Shown: positions 1 to 5,333 of the stretch, one piece after another
Layout of the letters: every line of letters starts with the position of its first letter
Position numbering within the stretch: the first letter of the stretch is position 1
Assembly: GCA_013374505.1 (NCBI GenBank)
Contig: QENJ01000121.1
Coordinates: 1 to 5,343, forward strand
Direction of reading: 5' to 3'
DNA: 5,343 nucleotides
DNA from: Candidatus Methanophagaceae archaeon
GTDB lineage: Archaea; Halobacteriota; Syntropharchaeia; Alkanophagales; Methanospirareceae
Program-made: the position numbers and the translations under genes
The notes under the pieces: model-generated
What the model was told of the DNA's origin: nothing
The model's input: only the letters and a program-made list of their open reading frames with translations
Database searches by the model: none

Positions 1-1798
1 AGAGATTAGCGCCACATTCCGGGCATGTGCCCACGATTTTAGCATCCTTTAACGCATCTTTAAGCGAGTCTGCTATCTCGTCCTTGTTAGCTATCATCTC
101 CTTGAACGCCGCTCTCAACATCTCTTTTGAATCGCCCACCACTTCGTCTTTCTTTCGTTTGCCTTCACTTATCTCGTCCATCTCCTGTTCTAGCGTGCCC
201 GTCATCTCCGGCTTCGTTATTAGTGCAGCGTATTTCTCTAAGGAATCAATGAGTGCAAATCCCTTCTCCGTGGGTATGCCGGGGTTACCTTGCACGTATA
301 GCCGGTCATACAGCTTCCCGATTATCTCATGCCTTGTACTCTTCGTGCCCAGCCCCAGCTCATCCATCTTCTTTATTAACCCTGCCTGTGAGATCCTGTT
401 CGGCGGCTTCGTTGCCTTCTCCACCATCCCTAACTCATCAATAGTTACCTTCTCGCCTTCTTTCAACGGTGGTATGTTCAACTCTTCCTTCTTCTGATAG
501 GGGTACACCGCGAGAAAACCCAGCTCTTTCAAGACCTTGCCTTTCGCATCCAGCGGCTCGCCACCTATATCTATTTTTACATTTGTATCGTCCCATTTCG
601 CAGCGTCCGAAAGCGTAGCTAAAAACCGCCTTACCACTAGTTCGTATATCTTCCACTGATCCTTTTCAAGCTTTGCTTTGGCTACTTCGGATACCGGATG
701 TATAGGCGGGTGGTCTTTGGTCTCCTTTTTACCGGCTGTTGGCTTCAATGGCTTCTTCTTCGATAGCATACGAGCGTATTCACCGAATTCTTTGCTTGCA
801 TGGAATATCTCCACTAACGCGTCCAAATCCAGCGTCTTCGGATATGTGGTGTTATCCGTACGGTGATATGAAATATATCCGTCCAGGTACAGGCTCTCGG
901 CAATATACATCACACGCCGTGGCGTATATCCTATAGAAGACGCAACTCGTATGAATCCTGTAGTATCAAAAGGTGTAGGCGGCTTATCCACCCGTGACTT
1001 TGTCTTTACGGCACGCACAGTACCTGCTTCTGCTGCTTCTATTCGCGCTTTCGCGTTTTCTGCCTCTTCCAGCTCCCAGAATTTCTGCGTTTTATGTGTT
1101 ACCTCGAATATTTCACCCTTTTCTGTCTTTAATTTCACGTGCAGTTCCCAGTACTTACGCGGAACAAATTCCTTTATCTCTTTCTCCTTGTCCACTATCA
1201 ATGCGAGCGCAGGCGATTGTACCCGTCCAACAGAAAAGAAATCGTCACCTAAGCGATTCGCAGTTAAAGATATGAACCTCGTGAGTGCCGCACCCCACAT
1301 CAGGTCTATCCTCTCGCGTGCCTCCGCCGAGGCTGCCAGGTTATAATCAACTTCACTTCTTGCCGCGAAACTATCTTTTATGTCCTTCTCGGTTATCGCA
1401 CTGTATCGCATCCGATCAATGGGCAATGACGAGTTTACTTTTTTTACGATGTCTATAGCTTCAACACCTATCAACTCGCCCTCACGGTCGTAATCAGTAG
1501 CTATTGTGACGAAATCAGCGTCTTTTGCACTCTTTCGTAACGCGCTAACCAAATCCTTCTTCAGTGCGACCGTGACTATCTCGGCATCTATCAGCGTCTG
1601 GGGATCGGTCTTGCTCCAATCATTGTAGGCCGGAGGGAAATCCATACGATATATGTGCCCGCTCAGTCCTATAACTACCTTCCCATCAAACTCGTACGCA
1701 TCTATCTTCCCCACCTTCTTTTTCTTTGCTTTTCCGTCCGATAGAATAGTGGCGATTCTTTTCGCGGATGTCCCCTTCTCTGTGATTATGTAGTGCAT
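1..1798 (-). CDS. topA: Archaeal DNA topoisomerase I (type IA), 3' end cut by window edge
   Basis: Type IA topoisomerases cut one DNA strand through a 5'-phosphotyrosine link, pass the other strand and reseal, relaxing negative supercoils. I read 599 uninterrupted codons from ATG at 1798-1796; the codon before this ATG is an in-frame TGA, so no earlier start exists. The TOPRIM domain opens with ITEKGTSAKRIA (Glu7) and carries the metal-binding DYDRE motif at residues 102-106. A VGRVQSPAL segment follows, as is typical of the family. The active site lies in SYHRTDN, with the catalytic tyrosine at residue 311 and the invariant Arg at 313; residue 312 is His where archaeal members usually have Pro. 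Residues 592 and 595 are the first Cys pair (CPEC) of a C-terminal zinc finger; the rest lies off the left edge. Archaeal proteins of this class are roughly 600-750 residues, so probably little is missing. Promoter: TATA element at 1837-1850. Seen: motifs and frame. Known: family chemistry. Confidence 0.95.
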   Translation of the reverse strand, partial: MHYIITEKGTSAKRIATILSDGKAKKKKVGKIDAYEFDGKVVIGLSGHIYRMDFPPAYNDWSKTDPQTLIDAEIVTVALKKDLVSALRKSAKDADFVTIATDYDREGELIGVEAIDIVKKVNSSLPIDRMRYSAITEKDIKDSFAARSEVDYNLAASAEARERIDLMWGAALTRFISLTANRLGDDFFSVGRVQSPALALIVDKEKEIKEFVPRKYWELHVKLKTEKGEIFEVTHKTQKFWELEEAENAKARIEAAEAGTVRAVKTKSRVDKPPTPFDTTGFIRVASSIGYTPRRVMYIAESLYLDGYISYHRTDNTTYPKTLDLDALVEIFHASKEFGEYARMLSKKKPLKPTAGKKETKDHPPIHPVSEVAKAKLEKDQWKIYELVVRRFLATLSDAAKWDDTNVKIDIGGEPLDAKGKVLKELGFLAVYPYQKKEELNIPPLKEGEKVTIDELGMVEKATKPPNRISQAGLIKKMDELGLGTKSTRHEIIGKLYDRLYVQGNPGIPTEKGFALIDSLEKYAALITKPEMTGTLEQEMDEISEGKRKKDEVVGDSKEMLRAAFKEMIANKDEIADSLKDALKDAKIVGTCPECGANL

Positions 1799-1836
1799 CT
1801 TTCACGATTTCGCTTTATAGCATGATTTGATGAACT

Positions 1837-1850
1837 ATTTAAATATAAAT
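1837..1850 (-). promoter_or_regulatory. TATA box of topA, possibly bidirectional
   Basis: Read on the minus strand this is ATTTATATTTAAAT, a good archaeal TATA element. Its centre lies about 46 bases upstream of the topA ATG, so transcription would start near 1818 and give a leader of about 20 bases with no strong Shine-Dalgarno sequence. The element is close to symmetric and is also the best TATA candidate for the rightward transcript, which would then start near 1870 and run into the DUF488 gene. The position and sequence are seen; promoter activity in either direction is inferred. Confidence 0.55.
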
Positions 1851-1857
1851 ACATAGA

Positions 1858-2013
1858 ATGAGTGTGGCGATTCTATTGTTACGAGACAACGAAAAGGAAT
1901 CTATGACGAACACGAAAAGTGGCGTACTAACGTGTGGCGCCTTGTTTGTAGTGTGCTATGAACACCGACAGCTTTTCTTATTACAAAAACAAAAGAGTTA
2001 TGATAAAAATTGA
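1858..2013 (+). CDS. Possible small ORF coupled to the DUF488 gene (51 or 36 aa), doubtful
   Basis: An open frame of 51 codons runs from ATG 1858 to TGA 2011-2013. The stop overlaps the TTG start of the next gene by two bases (TTGA), an arrangement typical of translational coupling. A transcript from the TATA element at 1837-1850 would start near 1870, after the first ATG, so the internal ATG at 1903 (36 residues) is the more plausible start; it is preceded by AAAGGAAT, a weak Shine-Dalgarno match. The predicted peptide has a short hydrophobic stretch (GVLTCGALFVVC) and a Lys/Gln-rich tail. I recognise no family. It may equally be a chance frame in a 5' leader; the overlap is the main argument for it. 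Confidence 0.25.
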   Translation: MSVAILLLRDNEKESMTNTKSGVLTCGALFVVCYEHRQLFLLQKQKSYDKN

Positions 2014-2465
2014 AAATATGGACTATCGGGACGAGTAAAAGGGGCATCGAAGCGTTCGTGGACTTGCTTGAAGCATACCAGATAGAAGTGATAGCCGATG
2101 TGAGGCGATACCCTAAGTCAAGATACAAGCACTTTAATCAGGAAAACCTGAAACCGTTTTTGAATCGCAACGGTATAGAATATCATCATGTTACCGAGCT
2201 CGGCGGTTACCGAAAGGGTGGCTACAAGAAGTATATGGCAACGAAAGAATTTGAGACTGGTTTGGTTTACCTTGAAACGCTCATATCTTCTAAGAGGGTG
2301 GCAATCATGTGTGCAGAACTTCTCGCCGTACACTGTCATCGCAGATTCATCTCGGATGCGCTTAAACTACGTGGTCACACGGTAATACACATAATAGACA
2401 ATGAGAACAGTTATGAGCACAAAGATAGAATAGGTAAGCACAAAACTCTGGATGAGTTTTTATAA
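2010..2465 (+). CDS. DUF488 family protein
   Basis: Small cytosolic protein of 151 residues, the usual size of a stand-alone DUF488 protein. Family marks in order: the first strand with TIGTS at residues 5-9 (usually TIGHS), the DVRRYPKSR segment at 30-38 (family DVR..P.S+), LGG at 64-66, and the Cys/His motif CAELLAVHCHRR at 101-112, matching the usual C.E.....CHR, followed by GHTVIHI near the C-terminus. The biochemical role of DUF488 is not established; the conserved Cys and His suggest a catalytic or metal site, which is inference. The start is TTG: an in-frame TAA lies at 2004-2006, no ATG occurs before the TIG strand, and a start further in would remove that strand. There is no clear Shine-Dalgarno; a short ORF upstream overlaps the start as TTGA. 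It is transcribed divergently from topA. Confidence 0.9.
   Translation: MKIWTIGTSKRGIEAFVDLLEAYQIEVIADVRRYPKSRYKHFNQENLKPFLNRNGIEYHHVTELGGYRKGGYKKYMATKEFETGLVYLETLISSKRVAIMCAELLAVHCHRRFISDALKLRGHTVIHIIDNENSYEHKDRIGKHKTLDEFL
2457..2461 (+). terminator. Weak oligo-T run at the end of the DUF488 gene
   Basis: Five T residues lie directly before the stop codon of the DUF488 gene. Archaeal transcription can end at short T-rich stretches without a hairpin, so this might contribute to termination before the next promoter. There is no stem-loop and the run is short; the assignment is weak. Confidence 0.15.
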
Positions 2466-2513
2466 CGCGACATGCAAATAAAAAAAACACGTGATATTAC
2501 AGGATTAGCACGC

Positions 2514-2567
2514 GGAAAGAGGGAAAGAGGGAAGGAAAGGAAAGGAAGAGTGAAAGAGGGGGAGGGA
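2514..2567 (+). repeat. Polypurine tract, 54 bases with one interruption
   Basis: Positions 2514-2550 are 37 uninterrupted purines, followed by a T at 2551 and 16 more purines to 2567. Inside are short tandem units: GGAAAGAG twice (2514-2529), then overlapping GGAAG/GGAAA units. Tracts of this kind can bend DNA, form triplex (H-DNA) under supercoiling, or expand by slippage. It ends three bases before the TATA-like element of the 418-residue gene, so it could act as a purine-rich BRE or upstream element. The composition is seen; any role is inference. Confidence 0.75.
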
Positions 2568-2569
2568 CG

Positions 2570-2580
2570 TTTAATAATTT
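2570..2580 (+). promoter_or_regulatory. TATA-like promoter of the two-gene operon
   Basis: TTTAATAATTT lies about 36 bases (centre) before the ATG at 2611. With the usual archaeal spacing of about 25 bases, transcription would begin near 2600, leaving a leader of roughly 10 bases. This fits the absence of a Shine-Dalgarno sequence before 2611 and suggests near-leaderless translation. The polypurine tract lies directly upstream, where BRE contacts would be made. Confidence 0.45.
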
Positions 2581-2610
2581 CATGAACAAAAACATAGCGA
2601 GCTATAAGAA

Positions 2611-3867
2611 ATGCACCCTGGAGAATTAGAAGAAGAAGCGGAAAAAATTGTTGAAGCGTTTTACAATTATCTAAAGCACGAAAAAGGATTAAGCGAAGAA
2701 ACCGCTTTAGAGCACAAACATCAAATTGGCTTCTTTGCAAACAGCTACTTCCTTGGATACGAGGAAAAGAGCCTTCTGGAAGTTACTGGCTCTGACATCG
2801 AAGACTATCTCGGTACTTGGTATATCCGAAAAGTCTGGAACAGTAGCAAGAGTGATGTTCGCTCTATTCTTGTCGCGTTCAAGAAATTCTGCAAGTTCCT
2901 GCATGAACGTGGCTGCGTGGAAGAAGAACAATTGGATGATCTCCTCGCGGCATGTAAAAACCCTCAAAGGTACATCCGCAGATTTGAATCTTACTATGAA
3001 CTTGATCCGGACAGTGAGACATGGGAAGAGGACTTCAGAATTTGGTTTATGCAGGAATATGACGAAGACGAGCTGGAAGTGAACTACGAGCAGCCATTTG
3101 AGGTGGACCAAAAACTGAGTAGTGCATTTTCAAAAGAAGAGTTAAGCGCAAGTCGTACAACCGTGTTAAGTGATTTTCAGACTTTTTTGAGTTACATCTC
3201 AGAACATAACGGCATGAAACTGACTGCTGCAAATAGTTTTATCGGTAGGAAACAGGTCTTTGCGTTGAACGAATTGATGAGCTATCCGGAAGAGTTGAAA
3301 AGCACGGCAAATCAGCCGGATTCGTGGACTATCCACCTGTTCTATAACCTGAGTAAAACGCTAAATCTGTTCGTGGTGAGTGAAAAGAACCGGTTAGAAG
3401 TGACACCGCGGATTGATCTTTTCAAGCTGCTCTCACCAAAGGAGCAATTTGTTGTGCTATTCGATGCGTTGTGGAACGAAACGAGTTGGGAAAGATTTTT
3501 ACCGCCTGATAGTGGAGGAAGACCGGAGTATGCGCAAGAAGAACGGGGCAATATTGCTTCTGCACTATCGGACTGCGAAGTGGACGAGAAGTATCTATTT
3601 AGGGAATGGCTAAACGAATTTTGCAGAGAACAAGGAAACGCAGAAGATGAACTTAGTGTGTTTCTCATGGCGGCAAGTTTTGTTTATACTGCTTTTGATG
3701 TGAGAATTGTTCCTGCGCTCAAGTTATTCGGGCTTCTTAATTTTGGATTTGAGAAAGACCGGAAGGATCATCTCGTGAAACGAGGTTGGGGAATAGAATG
3801 GTTCGCGATCACGAAATTGGGGGGAAAAATATTTAGAGCTATAAGGAAGGGAAATGAGCGAATATGA
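2611..3867 (+). CDS. Recombinase core-binding-domain protein with winged-helix-like C-terminus, no catalytic domain
   Basis: Probable cytosolic DNA-binding protein of 418 residues. Residues about 10-101 match the phage-integrase N-terminal SAM-like (core-binding) pattern: a long helix (IVEAFYNYLKHEKGLSEET), then LLEVTGSDIEDYL, then a last helix ending in FKKFCKFLHERG. The recombinase catalytic domain with its R-H-R-Y residues is absent. An acidic linker (about 130-165) leads to a helical region (180-300) containing LSDFQTFLSYISEHNGMKLT, WTIHLFYNLSKTLNLF and LSPKEQFVVLFDALW; this resembles a region I recall from archaeal proteins annotated as pRiA4b ORF-3-like. The C-terminus (about 365-410, LKLFGLLNF...FAITKLGGKIF) reads like a winged helix. 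ATG 2611 is chosen because it fits the promoter at 2570-2580 and precedes the first domain. The next gene overlaps its end by 14 bases, so the two are probably coupled and act together. The domain outline is fairly sure; the function is unknown. Confidence 0.8.
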   Translation: MHPGELEEEAEKIVEAFYNYLKHEKGLSEETALEHKHQIGFFANSYFLGYEEKSLLEVTGSDIEDYLGTWYIRKVWNSSKSDVRSILVAFKKFCKFLHERGCVEEEQLDDLLAACKNPQRYIRRFESYYELDPDSETWEEDFRIWFMQEYDEDELEVNYEQPFEVDQKLSSAFSKEELSASRTTVLSDFQTFLSYISEHNGMKLTAANSFIGRKQVFALNELMSYPEELKSTANQPDSWTIHLFYNLSKTLNLFVVSEKNRLEVTPRIDLFKLLSPKEQFVVLFDALWNETSWERFLPPDSGGRPEYAQEERGNIASALSDCEVDEKYLFREWLNEFCREQGNAEDELSVFLMAASFVYTAFDVRIVPALKLFGLLNFGFEKDRKDHLVKRGWGIEWFAITKLGGKIFRAIRKGNERI

Positions 3868-4960
3868 AGAGGAAGTATTAAAGTATTGCAGTACGCGAAT
3901 CCTGCCAAAGGGATACAAAATAGATGCGGATTTGAGAAGAAAACTGATAGCGCTTGTGGAGGATGCTGCAGTTAATCACAACGAATACAGATCCAGTTCA
4001 GACCGGAAGTTAAAAGCTATGCGAGAGAAAAGAGTACAGTTCCGGATTGCGAGTGGTGATGTAGACGAAAGGATTGGTCAAGCGTGTATCAATGCGGAAT
4101 ATCTGACAGAGGAGGAAAAAGTCTTTTTGTTGAAGTCGTCTCTGAGAAGAAAGGTTGTGGCGGATAGACATATGTATGAGAAAATCGGGTTCGTCTTTTC
4201 GCCACAAGTACCTTATCAGTTATGCATGAGCTATCTGCTTGAACACGGCCCACTGACAGAAGAATACCTGCTCTATTTGGTGACGGAAGACAGACAAAGT
4301 CCCATTGAATCTTTCATCCATAATTTCCAGATACTGGTGAACGACAGGAATCTTAACGACCTTGTGAAGATACTATATTACTTAAGTCTGCCGAGGATTG
4401 CAGCTATGCGTGGTGGTTCGCAACTATTACAACAAGCAACTTCTATAATTCTTGATTCCAAAGCAATAGCAAAAGAGAGCCGTGCGAATGTCTTTGAATT
4501 TTTGCACGATCCAGACGCATTCTATACTATAGGGAACGCAATTAGAGAGATGGCAGAAGCAGCCGACCCGGATGAGGTTTCTATCCATCCGTTCCTTGAT
4601 GATTTGTTTGAATCCATAGAAGAAATGCCAGAAGAAGTCGTGGCAGCATTTATTGCTAATTTCGGGAACGTGCTCGATTACGATTGTGATATTCGTGCAC
4701 GCTGCTACAAGTATCTATTACTGCTATTTGATGACGCTACGTATGTAGAAAGCTGTTTAAACGATACGTCAAAGAAAGTGCAGGAAACAGTAGTAAGGAC
4801 TGCGCTTTCTGGCACTAAAATGGATACCAGCACGAGGTTGCGATTGTACCGGATAATTAAGAAGCGGGGGTTGGAATTAAACAAGCGGCAGGAAAGCAGA
4901 CTGAAGAGTTTGATAGAACGGGGGAGGATGAAAAAAAGGGGATTTATTAATGACATCTGA
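3854..4960 (+). CDS. Uncharacterised all-helical protein with HEAT-like segments
   Basis: A 368-residue protein I do not recognise. The start ATG lies inside the end of the preceding gene (14-base overlap) and has a good Shine-Dalgarno (GGAAGG, three bases before it), so it is translated from the same mRNA. There is no signal peptide or membrane segment. Residues 1-115 are charged and helical (LRRKLIALVEDAAVNHNEY; basic KLKAMREKRVQFR). From about 115 to 320 amphipathic helix pairs follow; DIRARCYKYLLLLFDDATYV and CLNDTSKKVQETVVRTAL (279-318) resemble HEAT/ARM repeats, which usually bind proteins or nucleic acid. The last 45 residues are strongly basic (IIKKRGLELNKRQESRLKSL, then GRMKKRG), which would suit contact with DNA or RNA. 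No catalytic motif is visible. By its coupling it is probably a partner of the core-binding-domain protein; this is inference. A short ORF overlaps its last 11 bases. Confidence 0.8.
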   Translation: MSEYEEEVLKYCSTRILPKGYKIDADLRRKLIALVEDAAVNHNEYRSSSDRKLKAMREKRVQFRIASGDVDERIGQACINAEYLTEEEKVFLLKSSLRRKVVADRHMYEKIGFVFSPQVPYQLCMSYLLEHGPLTEEYLLYLVTEDRQSPIESFIHNFQILVNDRNLNDLVKILYYLSLPRIAAMRGGSQLLQQATSIILDSKAIAKESRANVFEFLHDPDAFYTIGNAIREMAEAADPDEVSIHPFLDDLFESIEEMPEEVVAAFIANFGNVLDYDCDIRARCYKYLLLLFDDATYVESCLNDTSKKVQETVVRTALSGTKMDTSTRLRLYRIIKKRGLELNKRQESRLKSLIERGRMKKRGFINDI

Positions 4961-5036
4961 AAGACTTAAGGCTCTGTTTGGAAAGGTATTATCATTGAGG
5001 CAAAACCAATGCAAAAACATAACCCAGGAGAATTAA
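4950..5036 (+). CDS. 28-codon ORF coupled to the operon, possible stump of a third gene
   Basis: ATG at 4950-4952 lies inside the end of the 368-residue gene and is preceded at eight bases by GGGG (4938-4941), a usable Shine-Dalgarno. The frame starts MTSERLKALFGKVLSLRQ and stops at TAA 5034-5036, one base before the ATG of the DUF4062 gene. The start arrangement matches that of the two upstream genes, so this looks like the beginning of a third operon gene whose body has been replaced by the DUF4062 segment. The later codons (after about residue 18) contain the leader and Shine-Dalgarno of the next gene and are probably not original coding sequence. It could also be a chance frame. No family is recognised. 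Confidence 0.35.
   Translation: MTSERLKALFGKVLSLRQNQCKNITQEN
5027..5030 (+). promoter_or_regulatory. Shine-Dalgarno of the DUF4062 gene
   Basis: GGAG ends seven bases before the ATG at 5038, the best ribosome binding site in the window together with that at 3845-3850. It supports the chosen start and shows that this gene was once expressed as a normal reading frame. No TATA element is evident between 4961 and 5037, so transcription may come from the upstream operon. Confidence 0.6.
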
Positions 5037-5037
5037 G

Positions 5038-5268
5038 ATGCAACTAAAGGTGTTCATAAGTTCAAGAATGAATGAATTAGAAAAGGAGCGAGCAGCAGTA
5101 GAAAAAGCTATTTTTGAACTTTGGACACATGAAACTTTACCTTTTACAATTTGGAGATGGGAAAGAGCAAAGGAGATTCCAAGTGGAAAACATCCTGGTG
5201 AAGTGCAATCCAAAGGGGTCAGAGATAGTGATGTATATGTTTTAATTCTGGGTGCTCCCCCCTTATAG
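5038..5268 (+). pseudogene. Truncated DUF4062 gene (N-terminal 73 residues plus foreign tail)
   Basis: The first 73 residues match the start of DUF4062: VFISSRMNELEKERAAVEKAI at 5-25 (family VFISST..DL..ER.A....I), a middle segment ending in AKEIP, then SDVYVLILGA at 64-73. In the family this last strand is followed at once by a residue pair and Tyr-Gly (as in G.RYG); here the frame runs into Pro-Pro-Leu-stop, and the DNA after it is AT-rich with stops in the forward frames. The gene has therefore been cut, most simply by an insertion at about 5256. DUF4062 has a TIR/SLOG-like fold and is often the N-terminal domain of large STAND NTPases and other conflict proteins, so the intact gene may have been several times longer. 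G+C over 5038-5256 is about 37%, below the 45-48% sampled upstream, suggesting separate acquisition. Family: fairly sure; former full architecture: unknown. Confidence 0.8.
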
Positions 5269-5274
5269 TTGGGG
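5259..5274. repeat. Small hairpin CCCC-N8-GGGG
   Basis: CCCC at 5259-5262 pairs with GGGG at 5271-5274 across the loop TTATAGTT. The stem is short but pure G-C and lies exactly at the point where the DUF4062 frame is lost. It may be the subterminal hairpin of an inserted element. Confidence 0.4.
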
Positions 5275-5281
5275 TATTTAT

Positions 5282-5333
5282 TTCATTCATTTTTAACTTT
5301 TACCACCAATGCAATAATAAAAAGATGAATGAA
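5282..5333. repeat. Inverted repeat with 9-base arms
   Basis: TTCATTCAT at 5282-5290 is the exact reverse complement of ATGAATGAA at 5325-5333, separated by 34 bases. The T-run after the left arm faces an A-run before the right arm, so pairing could extend with a mismatch. The right arm holds the possible start codon at 5325. Confidence 0.5.

Noticed and set aside
27..497. Open frame of 156 codons on the plus strand
   Set aside because: It lies opposite the topA coding sequence, whose reading is supported by conserved motifs; the translation is Ser-rich with no recognisable domain.
951..1346. Open frame of 131 codons on the plus strand
   Set aside because: Antisense shadow of the topA region between the TOPRIM domain and the active-site tyrosine.
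1799..2009. tRNA, riboswitch or CRISPR-like structure in the intergenic region
   Set aside because: No cloverleaf, no regularly spaced repeats and no known aptamer motif could be found; only weak GTGT/ACAC inverted words.
2000..2038. ATG at 2000 as an alternative start for the DUF488 gene
   Set aside because: It is in a different frame and stops after 12 codons.
2472..2585. 37-codon plus-strand ORF starting shortly after the DUF488 gene, very rich in Lys, Arg, Glu and Gly
   Set aside because: A purine tract cannot contain a stop codon, since all stops begin with T, so an open frame through it is expected by composition; there is no Shine-Dalgarno, and it ends within the presumed leader of the next gene.
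2411..2740. Minus-strand frame of 109 codons crossing the purine tract
   Set aside because: It owes its length to the pyrimidine complement of the purine tract and overlaps two supported genes; the sequence is low-complexity Pro/Ser/Phe/Leu.
2707..3111. Minus-strand frame of 134 codons
   Set aside because: Shadow of the core-binding-domain gene, which has the promoter, domain match and coupling to its neighbour.
2611..3867. Active tyrosine recombinase/integrase
   Set aside because: Only the N-terminal core-binding pattern is present; no segment carries the R...H-x-x-R...Y catalytic set, and no attachment-site repeats were seen nearby.
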